Shown: piece after piece, positions 1 to 7,710 of the stretch
Numbering within the stretch: position 1 is the first letter of the stretch
Layout of the letters: every line of letters starts with the position of its first letter
DNA from: a virus
Virus record (IMG/VR): IMGVR_UViG_3300049188_000037
Coordinates: 1 to 41,099 of that record
Reading direction: 5' to 3' (one strand)
DNA: 41,099 nucleotides
Program-made: the position numbers and the translations under genes
Notes under the pieces: model-generated
Database searches by the model: none
What the model saw: only the letters and a program-made list of their open reading frames with translations
What the model was told of the DNA's origin: nothing

Positions 1-136
1 TAAAATGCGGGGGGGGGGGGGTAAAAAAGTCATCAGCAAAAACGCCCACACCGATCAGGCTCCTCTTTCCGTACGTCCACAAAATGGAAATTCAGTTTAG
101 TCCGTTCAAATAATTATCTTTAGTCATTTACTAAAC
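1..136. other. Non-coding leader, possible cos region
   Basis: No gene is visible before the small terminase. The stretch holds a 13-G run near its start and two copies of TTTAGTC (96-102 and 119-125). In a circular genome it would lie between the HNH gene ending at 41098 and the small terminase at 137, where HK97-like phages usually have their cos site. The cos role is inferred from position only; no cohesive end can be read from the sequence. Confidence 0.4.
9..21. repeat. Homopolymer of 13 G
   Basis: An uninterrupted run of 13 G almost at the left end of the window. It may be genuine DNA near the packaging site or an assembly or sequencing artefact at the contig edge; run length is unreliable in either case. 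Confidence 0.8.
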
Positions 137-523
137 ATGCCACGACCAAGAACACCAACGGAGGCGCTAAAATTGAACGGCGCTTACGACAAAAACCCAA
201 GCAGAGCCGAGGGGCGCAGTCTTGAGATGGACACGGACTCGCTGTGCGCTGCACCGGATGAGCTGACAGACGATGTGCGCACGGCTTGGGAAGAGATCCG
301 TGAGCGCGCTGAGCCTGGCCTACTCAAGGCTCACCACTTCCTCGCGGTCCGGTCAGGTGCGCGACTGCTGGCCAAAGAGAACGGCGGCACGATTACCGCG
401 CCGGAACGTGCGCAGCTCTGGAAGTTCTTCGAGCAGTTCGGCATGACGCCGCGCAGCCGTGCCTACGTCAGCGTCAAAACGGAAACCAAGAACACGAACC
501 CATTCGCAGCACTCAAACGATGA
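137..523 (+). CDS. terS: Terminase small subunit, P27-like
   Basis: This 128-residue protein should recognise the packaging site and hand DNA to the large terminase. The N-terminus (PRPRTPTEALKLNGAYDKNP) has the basic Arg/Pro-rich opening followed by a short 'LKLNGA..KNPSR' motif typical of P27-family small terminases, and the length is normal for the family. It is the first gene of the packaging module and is followed two genes later by the large terminase. There is no good SD before the ATG. Its stop overlaps the next start as ATGA. Family call is from motif and position. Confidence 0.8.
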   Translation: MPRPRTPTEALKLNGAYDKNPSRAEGRSLEMDTDSLCAAPDELTDDVRTAWEEIRERAEPGLLKAHHFLAVRSGARLLAKENGGTITAPERAQLWKFFEQFGMTPRSRAYVSVKTETKNTNPFAALKR

Positions 524-729
524 ACGCGCCTAAATGGACGAGCAAGAAGCCTGCAGCGCCAGGTTACTATTGGTATAGTGGAACTGGCGCAGAGAGGCCC
601 GGGGTTTACGAAGTTTACGAGTGCAGATCTGTGCTCTATATGCAGTTCGGCAATTCATTCTCTCCACCAGTCTCTGAATTATCCGGCCAGTTTGCCGGCC
701 CGATCCCGGAGCCAAAGGAGGATATATGA
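520..729 (+). CDS. Small phage protein with C-terminal FAGPIPEP motif
   Basis: A 69-residue protein of unknown function. It opens with a W-T-S-x-x-P-x-x-PG-x-YW pattern and ends with SGQFAGPIPEP. The same two motifs, similarly spaced, occur in the leftward gene at 23746-24111, so the two are intragenomic relatives. It overlaps the small terminase by 4 nt and the next gene by 4 nt, suggesting coupled translation. Small proteins ending in this motif recur in phage genomes, but I know of no assigned function. Confidence 0.75.
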   Translation: MNAPKWTSKKPAAPGYYWYSGTGAERPGVYEVYECRSVLYMQFGNSFSPPVSELSGQFAGPIPEPKEDI

Positions 730-938
730 GTCAGACCTACTCTATCGCGTGCGTCGATTGTCGTAAACACCTGTGGGTAGCGCAGAGTAGTTGTGGGGGG
801 CCGCTGCGGGTTTATGGCGGACCTGAGTATTTGTCTGCGCTCGGCGCATTCCTACAGGAGCATACAGGCCACGCGCTCAAGTTTGGAAATAACGCCGAGG
901 GCGATATTGCCGAGATGGAAGAGGTTGGAGATTCATGA
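726..938 (+). CDS. Small CxxC protein
   Basis: A 70-residue protein preceded by a strong SD (AAGGAGG, 715-721) just before the ATG at 726, which fixes the start. It has CVDC near the N-terminus (residues 9-12) and an FLQEHTGHALKFG segment in the C-terminal half, so Cys and His may bind a metal. It lies between the small and large terminase and overlaps both neighbouring genes by 4 nt. Function unknown; a packaging accessory role is only positional guesswork. Confidence 0.75.
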   Translation: MSQTYSIACVDCRKHLWVAQSSCGGPLRVYGGPEYLSALGAFLQEHTGHALKFGNNAEGDIAEMEEVGDS

Positions 939-2608
939 CCCACGTCGCCACAGCTCACGCCTACGCGCGCCAGGTTATCGCCGGCGAGATCCCCGCATGC
1001 AAGTGGGTGCGGCTGGCGTGCCAGCGTCACGAGCGCGACATGGAGCGGGCACAAGGTGATTGGCCGTACCGCTTCGATGAGAAGCGCGCGGAGAATGTCT
1101 GTGAGTTCTTTAGCTACCTGCCACATACGAAAGGCAAGTGGTCGCGCCGTGATCCACTCAACCCGATGGCCGACAGGATCAAGCTCGAGCCGTGGCAAGT
1201 ATTCATCCTGTGCTCAATCTTCGGATGGGTTGATAAAGAGACCGGGCACCGTCGGTTTCGTCGCGCGTCCATCTACGTACCACGCAAGAACGGCAAATCC
1301 ATCTTCGCGGCCGGCATTGGCTGGTACATGTTCGCTTATGACAGCGAGCCGGGCGCGGAAGTGTACTGTGGTGCTACCACTGAGAAACAGGCGTATGAGG
1401 TATTCAAGCCCGCGCGACAAATGGCAATCAAAGTGCCAGAGTTGGCGGAAGGCGCTGGCGTCACGGTCAACGTTTCGTCGTTGGTGATCGAAGGCGATGG
1501 AGCAAAGTTTGAGCCCGTAATAGGCAAGCCTGGTGATGGTGCCAGTCCTCATTGTGCTATCTGCGACGAGTACCATGAACATCCCACTAGCGATCTTTAC
1601 GACACGATGCGCACTGGCATGGGAGCGCGTGAGCAGCCATTGCTATTAGTGATCTCGACTGCAGGCGACAACCTCGCCGGACCGTGCCGCGACGATTGGA
1701 AGGCGTGCGAGCAATTGCTTGAAGGCGTGTTTGAGGATGACGCGCTTTTTGCGATCATCTTCACGATCGACGACGAAAGCGAATGGTGCATTGAAGCAGG
1801 GCTTGCGAAGGCCAACCCGAACTGGGGCGTCAGCGTAATCACCAAGAATATTCTGGCCGACATGCAGGAGGCGATTCGCGACGCCAAGAAGCAGGCCGAG
1901 TTCAAGACCAAGCACCTTAACCTTTGGGTCAGTGCGAAGAATGCGTTCTTCAACGTTGAGCAGTGGCAGAGACTTAGAGACGCCGAAATTTCCTTAGATG
2001 CGATGCAAGGTAACCGCTGCGTGATCTCTGCGGACGGCGCCCTGAAGCATGATATTTTCGCAGTTGTGGCCGCCTTTGATCATGCCGGAAAGACGGCACT
2101 TTTTGGCAGGTATTACGTGCCTGAGGAAACGGCTAACCTGCCGCAGAATGCCCACTACAAGAAGTGGGCGGCCGAGGGTAAGCTTGTGATTCATGACGGC
2201 GCGATCGTGAACTTCCGCGACATTGCCGAGGATATTTGGCAGATGTATTCAAAGTTTGGAGCGACTGAATTCGTTTATGACCCGGCGAAGATTCAGCTAA
2301 TGGCGAACGATCTGTGCGGGCGTGGCGTGCTTTGTGTCGATGCCTACACGGGCAACGGTGTGAAAATGCCTGAATGGCTAATGGAGTTCGATGGCGCATA
2401 CCGCGCCGGCAATATCGTGCACAACGGAGACCCTGTGCTCACCTGGGCTATTTCGAATTGCGTTAGTAAGCCCGGCAAGCGCGGCACAATGTTTCTAACC
2501 AAGGATGGCAACAGTAAGAAGATAGACCCGGCGATTGCTGCGCTAATGGCGTTCGGTCGGCTGGGGTCAGCGCCAGCGGCAACAAGCCCGGGGTTTGCGT
2601 TCTTGTAA
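935..2608 (+). CDS. terL: Terminase large subunit
   Basis: The 557-residue ATPase/nuclease motor that cuts concatemers and pumps DNA into the prohead. The Walker A-like motif is VPRKNGKS (115-122), Walker B is CAICDE (207-212, with D211 and E212), and the following STAGD (241-245) fits the coupling motif. The C-terminal nuclease domain starts near VISADGALKHD (363-373), whose Asp residues are candidate metal ligands. This layout matches the Terminase_1 type that pairs with P27-like small subunits. Length is normal and no disruption is seen. Confidence 0.95.
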   Translation: MTHVATAHAYARQVIAGEIPACKWVRLACQRHERDMERAQGDWPYRFDEKRAENVCEFFSYLPHTKGKWSRRDPLNPMADRIKLEPWQVFILCSIFGWVDKETGHRRFRRASIYVPRKNGKSIFAAGIGWYMFAYDSEPGAEVYCGATTEKQAYEVFKPARQMAIKVPELAEGAGVTVNVSSLVIEGDGAKFEPVIGKPGDGASPHCAICDEYHEHPTSDLYDTMRTGMGAREQPLLLVISTAGDNLAGPCRDDWKACEQLLEGVFEDDALFAIIFTIDDESEWCIEAGLAKANPNWGVSVITKNILADMQEAIRDAKKQAEFKTKHLNLWVSAKNAFFNVEQWQRLRDAEISLDAMQGNRCVISADGALKHDIFAVVAAFDHAGKTALFGRYYVPEETANLPQNAHYKKWAAEGKLVIHDGAIVNFRDIAEDIWQMYSKFGATEFVYDPAKIQLMANDLCGRGVLCVDAYTGNGVKMPEWLMEFDGAYRAGNIVHNGDPVLTWAISNCVSKPGKRGTMFLTKDGNSKKIDPAIAALMAFGRLGSAPAATSPGFAFL

Positions 2609-2673
2609 CGCTGCTAGAGCAGCTACCTGCCCTACAACTCACAATTCAAATATCTGAAAACAAAGTCTTTTCA

Positions 2674-2922
2674 ATGAACTCAAACGAACCAGAAAAATAC
2701 AAGCAGCCGAAAGAAATAGCGGCAGAGCTGTGCTCTCGCTTTGGGCTTTGTGTTAAGGAAAACTATATCTGCGCGGTGAAGCGTGAGAGCATCCGCCGCG
2801 GCGATGGGCTTTTTGTTGTTGGGCAGGCGAGGCCCTCGGAAGTGTTCGCATGGCTAAAAGCAAACCCGACTTTTCGACGGCGCAATGGATCGGTCGCACA
2901 AGTTGGTATTTCTCGGCTCTAG
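2674..2922 (+). CDS. Small putative DNA-binding protein
   Basis: An 82-residue protein between the large terminase and the portal. It is basic and ends in a segment 'SEVFAWLKANPTFRRR' that resembles the tail of small winged-helix or excisionase-like proteins, preceded by a possible helix-turn-helix around residues 12-40. No SD precedes the ATG. Function is unknown; the DNA-binding suggestion is weak and rests on composition and pattern. Confidence 0.6.
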   Translation: MNSNEPEKYKQPKEIAAELCSRFGLCVKENYICAVKRESIRRGDGLFVVGQARPSEVFAWLKANPTFRRRNGSVAQVGISRL

Positions 2923-2963
2923 TTGGTACGTTATGGTATCTAAAGGTAGGCTGGTTTTATTGA
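2850..2963 (+). CDS. Possible tiny aromatic membrane protein
   Basis: A 37-codon ATG-initiated frame overlapping the end of the previous gene and filling most of the gap before the portal. The product has a basic start and a C-terminal half rich in Trp, Tyr, Phe and Leu (SWYFSALVGTLWYLKVGWFY), which could be one membrane segment. No clear SD is present. It could equally be a chance frame. Confidence 0.35.
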   Translation: MAKSKPDFSTAQWIGRTSWYFSALVGTLWYLKVGWFY

Positions 2964-2994
2964 GCCGCGTGATACGCCATCGCCGTATTAGTGC

Positions 2995-4251
2995 GTGGCC
3001 AGCAAGACCGCCCTTGACCTACTGTCGGAAGATTCGCGCAGGAGTGCGTCAGTTCGCGCTGCGTATTCTTCGAGCAATAGCGAAAACTGGGCGCAGATGT
3101 TCGGCGGAACCCCTTCCGCGTCTGGTATCAGTGTTACTCCAGAATCAGCGCTAAGGGCGTCGGCAGTTCATGCGTGCGTCGCGGTGATCGCGGGCACGAT
3201 GGCAACGCTTCCGCTGAACGTATATCGTCGGCGTAAGAGCGGCGGAAAGGATAAGGCAACGGAGCATCCGGCTTACTTTATCCTGCATGACGCGCCAAAC
3301 GACATGCTTACGTCGTGTGAATGGCGCGAGATGAAACAGGCGCATCTTTGCCTGCGTGGTAACGGTTTTTCACGAGTGTTGCGCGATGGGGCTGGCAGGC
3401 TGGCAGCGCTGATTCCTGAGCATCCGGATCGTGTTTCTATATTCCGCGACGGACTCAATGTAACGTACTCGATCCAGAAGTCTAACGGTGGCCAGGATGT
3501 TCTAAGGCAAGACGAGGTGCTACACCTGCGCGGCATGGGTCCGGACGGGCTCATTGGATATTCGCCGATCGGTCTTGCCCGAGAATCGATTGGCCTAGCG
3601 CTGGCGACTGAGCGGCATGGGGCGCAGCTCTTTGGTAATGGCGCCCGGCCTAGTGGATACATCGAAACACCGGGTACACTCACGCCGCAGCAGGTAGAAA
3701 AGCTGCGTGATGAGTGGCATAAACGCCACGGAGGCGAAAGCCAGAACGGGACTGCCATCCTGTACGGCGGTATGAAGTGGAGCGGGGTTACGATGAGTAG
3801 CGAAGACGCGCAGTTCCTCGAGACCCGCCAATATCAACTTTCAGACATTGCGCGAATTTTCCGCGTTCCGCCGCACCTCATCGGGGATCTGTCTAAGGCG
3901 ACATTTTCCAATATTGAACACCAGGCTATCGAGTTTGTAACTCACTGTATCCGCCCGTGGGCAGTGCGGTGGGAACAGCGGATGAATCAAGTGCTGCTCA
4001 CCCCGAAAGAGCGCGGTGAGTATTTTATAGAATACAATCTTGAGGGGCTGTTGCGTGGAGACCAGAAAACCCGATTTGAGGCGTATAATATCGGCCTCAA
4101 CGGCGGCATACTTTCGGTAAACGAGGTTCGCGACATTGAGAACCTAAACCCCATCGAGGGCGGGGATACGTACCGTCAGCCTATGAACATGAACAAGCTC
4201 GGTGATTTTTCAGCGAGCAATAACACCGCTGGAGGCGTGCCGAGTACATGA
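2995..4251 (+). CDS. Portal protein, HK97 family
   Basis: The 418-residue portal forms the dodecameric ring through which DNA enters and to which the tail is joined. Family landmarks include SALRASAVHACVAVIAGTMA near residues 45-65, HLRGMGPDGLIGYSPI in the middle, and YQLSDIARIFRVPPHLIGDL toward the C-terminus, all typical of HK97-type portals. The start is GTG; no upstream in-frame ATG is available. It overlaps the prohead protease by 4 nt. Confidence 0.95.
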   Translation: MASKTALDLLSEDSRRSASVRAAYSSSNSENWAQMFGGTPSASGISVTPESALRASAVHACVAVIAGTMATLPLNVYRRRKSGGKDKATEHPAYFILHDAPNDMLTSCEWREMKQAHLCLRGNGFSRVLRDGAGRLAALIPEHPDRVSIFRDGLNVTYSIQKSNGGQDVLRQDEVLHLRGMGPDGLIGYSPIGLARESIGLALATERHGAQLFGNGARPSGYIETPGTLTPQQVEKLRDEWHKRHGGESQNGTAILYGGMKWSGVTMSSEDAQFLETRQYQLSDIARIFRVPPHLIGDLSKATFSNIEHQAIEFVTHCIRPWAVRWEQRMNQVLLTPKERGEYFIEYNLEGLLRGDQKTRFEAYNIGLNGGILSVNEVRDIENLNPIEGGDTYRQPMNMNKLGDFSASNNTAGGVPST

Positions 4252-4841
4252 CGCTGGAGAAACGTGCAGTAGAGGGGTTGGAACTGGAATTTCGCGCAGA
4301 GGGCGGCAAGGCACCAGTGCTTCGCGGATACGCCGCCATGTTTGACAAGCCGAGCTTAGACCTCGGCGGTTTTGTAGAGATCATTCGCAGAGGCGCTTTC
4401 TCGAGATCTCTAAAAGAAGGCGCCGATATTCTCGCACTCGCCCACCACGACAGCAGCAAGGTCCTTGCGCGTCGCTCGGCGGGTACACTCTCTATTGAGG
4501 AAGATGGAGCTGGATTACTGGTAAGTATCGACGTTCCGAATACAACCATCGGTAAGGACACCGCTGAGGATGTGCGCGTGGGGAACCTCAAGGGTATGTC
4601 ATTTGGTTTTGTCACGCGTAAGGACTCGTGGACAGCCGGCGAGGCTGGAAAGCCAGACCTGCGCGAATTGCTCGATGTAGATCTACACGAGGTGTCGGCC
4701 GTGGCGTGGCCAGCCTATCCAGACACGTCACTCGCACTGCGGGCGAAACCGCAAGCGACCCGCTCAATTTCGATACCAACCGCAGAGCAGATGCGGAGGG
4801 TGAATGAACTTCGCTTCCGTCTGATCGCCCTGAAGGCGTAA
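4248..4841 (+). CDS. Prohead protease, HK97 family (U35)
   Basis: A 197-residue serine protease expected to cleave the capsid delta domain and itself during prohead maturation. The likely catalytic His is H67 in LALAHHDSSKVLAR, the Ser is S118 in KGMSFGF, and E148 in LHEVSAVAWPAYP is the probable third residue. The protein sits between portal and capsid genes, as in HK97. The ATG overlaps the portal stop (ATGA). Confidence 0.94.
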   Translation: MTLEKRAVEGLELEFRAEGGKAPVLRGYAAMFDKPSLDLGGFVEIIRRGAFSRSLKEGADILALAHHDSSKVLARRSAGTLSIEEDGAGLLVSIDVPNTTIGKDTAEDVRVGNLKGMSFGFVTRKDSWTAGEAGKPDLRELLDVDLHEVSAVAWPAYPDTSLALRAKPQATRSISIPTAEQMRRVNELRFRLIALKA

Positions 4842-4869
4842 GCGGCGCGTAACCTAAACACTGATACAC

Positions 4870-6072
4870 ATGCATAAAGTAACTGAGCTGAAGCAAAAGC
4901 GCGCCGCTCTCATTGGAGACGTGCGCAAGATCCAGGAAGCCGCTACGGGCGGCGTCCTTTCCGCCGACGATCTGAAGAAGATCGACGACATTGAGAAAGA
5001 CGTTCGCAACCTCGAATCCAATATCGAAGTCGCCGAGCGCCAGGAAAAGCGTGAAGCTGAATTGGCGGCCGTTCCACATAACCGCGTTTCCGGACCCGAA
5101 ACCGGCGGTGAAGAGGCTCGTGCAAAGAAGTACACCGAAGACTTCCGTCGCTACCTCATTACTGGCGAGCGCCGCGACCTGCAGGCCGACGTGGCTGCCG
5201 CGGGCGGCAACATCGTTGCGCCTCAGCAGTTCGTTGCTCAGATCCTGAAGAAGTTGGATGACTTGGTTCTCGTGCGCAGCCGCGCCACGAAGTACACGCT
5301 GGGCTCGTTTGCCAATCTTGGCGTACCGACGATCAGCGCCGACCCGGCTGATGCTGATTGGACGACGGAGGTTCAGGCTGTGTCTGCTGATAGCACCCTC
5401 GCTTTTGGTAAGCGCACGATGGCTCCGAACATGCTTTCGAAGCTCGTTAAGGTTTCGCTGAAGCTGCTCGAGGTCGGTACGCTGCCGGCGGAATCGATCG
5501 TTGCTGATCGCCTGGCTTACAAGTTCGCGATCTCAGAAGAGAAGGCATTCATGACCGGTAACGGCTCCGGTCAGCCGCTCGGACTGTTCACTGCGTCGAG
5601 TTCTGGCATCAGCACCGCGCGCGACATTGCGACGGACAACACGACTACCGCTATCACGTTCGACGGGCTTACCAATGCGGTATTTGCCTGCAAAGCGCAG
5701 TATCGTCGGAACGGCTCTTGGTTGTTCCACCGCGATGCTCTTAAGGCGCTTCGCAAGATCAAGACGGGTATCAGCGGTGACACTACCTACGTCTATCAGC
5801 CGTCTGTTGTGGCGGGTCAGCCTGACACCCTGTTGGGCTATCCGGTTCTGGAATCGGAGTACGTCCCGAATACGTTTACCGCCGGTCTGTATGTCGGTCT
5901 CTTCGGCGACCTCTCGCAGTATTGGATCGTCGATCAGATTCCGTATACTGTCCAGCGCCTCAACGAACTGTACGCGGCCACTAATCAGGTTGGCTTCATT
6001 GGCCGCAAGAGCACCGACGGTGCCCCGGTCGATGAACTGGCCTTCGCCCGCGTCGCTCTCGCTGCGAGCTAA
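4870..6072 (+). CDS. Major capsid protein, HK97 fold
   Basis: The 400-residue capsid protein. The first ~75 residues are charged and heptad-like (starting MHKVTELKQKRAAL), matching a scaffolding delta domain that the upstream protease would remove. From about residue 110 the sequence carries HK97-capsid landmarks: GGNIVAPQQF, a TISADPADADWTTE loop region, and EEKAFMTGNGSGQPLGLF in the A-domain region. The exact cleavage site cannot be read. Length matches HK97-type capsids with delta domain. Confidence 0.95.
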   Translation: MHKVTELKQKRAALIGDVRKIQEAATGGVLSADDLKKIDDIEKDVRNLESNIEVAERQEKREAELAAVPHNRVSGPETGGEEARAKKYTEDFRRYLITGERRDLQADVAAAGGNIVAPQQFVAQILKKLDDLVLVRSRATKYTLGSFANLGVPTISADPADADWTTEVQAVSADSTLAFGKRTMAPNMLSKLVKVSLKLLEVGTLPAESIVADRLAYKFAISEEKAFMTGNGSGQPLGLFTASSSGISTARDIATDNTTTAITFDGLTNAVFACKAQYRRNGSWLFHRDALKALRKIKTGISGDTTYVYQPSVVAGQPDTLLGYPVLESEYVPNTFTAGLYVGLFGDLSQYWIVDQIPYTVQRLNELYAATNQVGFIGRKSTDGAPVDELAFARVALAAS

Positions 6073-6087
6073 CGGAGGTTGCCCACA

Positions 6088-6528
6088 ATGCAACTTATCC
6101 ATAACTCGCGGATTGAGTCGGCAGTAACCCCGACTGCAGGCGCTTCGGGGACTACTGCAATCACAGGCTCGACGCATGACTTGGCTGGTGCTGCTGGTGC
6201 GCTGTTTATCGTGCGCATGGGAGCTATCACCGCTGGCGCGGCGACCTCTATCAAGGTGCAGCATGGGGCGGCATCGGACCTTTCCGACGCTACTGATGTT
6301 GCTGGCACTGCTCAGACGATTGCTGACGACGACGATGGAAAGATTTTCTACGTCGATTTCAGCCGTCCAACCAAGCGCTATGCGCGCTTAGTTGTGTCCC
6401 GGGCGACACAAGCCGCAACGGTAGCCGACGCGGTGGCGGTTGTGTATGGCGTGAATAACGCGCCTACGACTCAGCCTACCGGCGTTTCTGGCGAAACCCA
6501 TGTAGCGAAAGCATCGGGCACGGCCTAA
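6088..6528 (+). CDS. Virion protein, capsid decoration candidate
   Basis: A 146-residue protein directly after the capsid gene. I start it at ATG 6088 because GGAGG at 6074-6078 sits 9 nt upstream; an in-frame TTG at 6079 is less likely. The sequence is Ala/Thr/Gly-rich and predicted all-beta, with KVQHGAASDLSDATD and PTKRYARLVVSRAT segments that resemble small beta-sandwich proteins found after HK97-type capsids. A decoration or stabilising role is inferred from position and composition. Confidence 0.65.
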   Translation: MQLIHNSRIESAVTPTAGASGTTAITGSTHDLAGAAGALFIVRMGAITAGAATSIKVQHGAASDLSDATDVAGTAQTIADDDDGKIFYVDFSRPTKRYARLVVSRATQAATVADAVAVVYGVNNAPTTQPTGVSGETHVAKASGTA

Positions 6529-6540
6529 CCCAACAACGAC

Positions 6541-6571
6541 GAGGGGCGCTGGTGAATAACTAGCGCCCCTC
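6541..6571 (+). terminator. Hairpin between capsid and connector genes
   Basis: A perfect 10-bp inverted repeat (GAGGGGCGCT at 6541-6550 and AGCGCCCCTC at 6562-6571) with an 11-nt loop. No T-run follows on either strand, so it is not a standard intrinsic terminator. It may limit read-through or stabilise the abundant capsid mRNA. Confidence 0.5.
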
Positions 6572-6580
6572 CGAAAACAG

Positions 6581-7192
6581 ATGCGTCCCGTCTACACACT
6601 CACAACCGCGCCAGCCAAAGAGCCGGTGACTATCGCTGAAGCGATGGCGGCCTTGCGGGTTGATGACTCCGGCGAAATTCCGAAGTTACAGCTTTTGCTT
6701 TCGGCTGCGCGTGAGTTTGTGGAGCGTCAGACGGGACGCGCTTTAATTTCGCAGCAGTGGTCAATGTCGTTTGAGGACTGGCCGAGCTGCAAAGATCCGT
6801 ATCCGCGCCGCATATACATCGAGCGCGCACCGCTTATCTCTGTGCAGGCCGTGACGTATTTTGATACGGACGGTGTAGAGCAGACGCTAAGCACGGACGA
6901 TTACCGCGCACAGTCTGGCGGCGCTGACGGCTATGGGTTTATCGAACTAAAGGCCGATTCAATTTGGCCCGACATCGAAGACCGGGCCGACGCGATTACT
7001 ATCGAGTTCACCGCGGGGCATGGCGCTGCCTCAACGAACATCCCGGCGAACATTCGGCAAACGGTTCTGCTGTTGCTCGCACATATGTATGACAACCCAG
7101 CGCCTGTGAACGTAGGTAATATCACTACGGAACTTCCGTTCGGGCTTCGTGCGCTGATTGATTCTAACCGCGTGGGAGGCTTCGTCGCATGA
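6581..7192 (+). CDS. Head-tail connector, gp6-like
   Basis: A 203-residue protein expected to form a ring under the portal. The N-terminal part (TTAPAKEPVTIAEAMAALRV, then KLQLLLSAAREFVERQTGRAL) and the C-terminal helical segment PANIRQTVLLLLAHMYDNPA are typical of the gp6-like/DnaQ-type head-tail connector family. It lies in the expected place after the capsid genes. The next connector gene, however, only appears at 12781, separated by a 5.6-kb insertion. Confidence 0.88.
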   Translation: MRPVYTLTTAPAKEPVTIAEAMAALRVDDSGEIPKLQLLLSAAREFVERQTGRALISQQWSMSFEDWPSCKDPYPRRIYIERAPLISVQAVTYFDTDGVEQTLSTDDYRAQSGGADGYGFIELKADSIWPDIEDRADAITIEFTAGHGAASTNIPANIRQTVLLLLAHMYDNPAPVNVGNITTELPFGLRALIDSNRVGGFVA

Positions 7193-7710
7193 GAATCTAT
7201 GTTGACGTAGTGACCGGGGAAATACGCCGCAGCCTTACTGGCGCCGCTATTCCCATACTTAGCTTTTATCAAAACGACATCTTTGACTTGGAGGTCGTGC
7301 TGTTCAGCGATGACACGGAAGTCACGGCATCGACGCTCTCAACGGATAAGACGCTGGACATCGTTTTGCGCGGCGTGCCGTACACGATTTCCGAGCTTGC
7401 GACTGGCGAAACGCCAACGCGCGAAGGTGAGGTTGTTTCGGCTGCGTTCGATCTTACGACGCAGGCGGTAACGAATTACTTCTCTGATTACATTCCCGCA
7501 GGCCGGCCGAGCGGTGAGGTATTTTTCGAGATCCAGATCAGCAAGCCAGACGGCACGTACCGCGAAACGATTCTGTTCACTCGAGCGCTACTGTTTCGCG
7601 ATCTGAACACCGGCAACACAACGGACTTGCCGGCAAATGAACCGCTTCAAACGCAGGGTGGCGCACCGCTGACCCTGCAAGATGGAAGCACGCCAATTAC
7701 GACACAATGA
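7189..7710 (+). CDS. Putative fibre-associated protein, BppU-like N-domain
   Basis: A 173-residue, mostly beta protein overlapping the connector by 4 nt and the next fibre gene by 4 nt. It starts MRIYVDVVTGEIRRS and continues with 'FYQNDIFDLEVVLF', a pattern reminiscent of the adapter domains at the base of receptor-binding assemblies (BppU/DUF2479-like). The C-terminus is low-complexity (Thr/Gln/Pro). The assignment is tentative; the tight coupling to the fibre gene is the best support. Confidence 0.55.
   Translation: MRIYVDVVTGEIRRSLTGAAIPILSFYQNDIFDLEVVLFSDDTEVTASTLSTDKTLDIVLRGVPYTISELATGETPTREGEVVSAAFDLTTQAVTNYFSDYIPAGRPSGEVFFEIQISKPDGTYRETILFTRALLFRDLNTGNTTDLPANEPLQTQGGAPLTLQDGSTPITTQ

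Noticed and set aside
5533-6264. Long leftward frame of 243 codons in the capsid region
   Set aside because: GC-rich antisense shadow of the capsid gene, whose protein is unmistakable.
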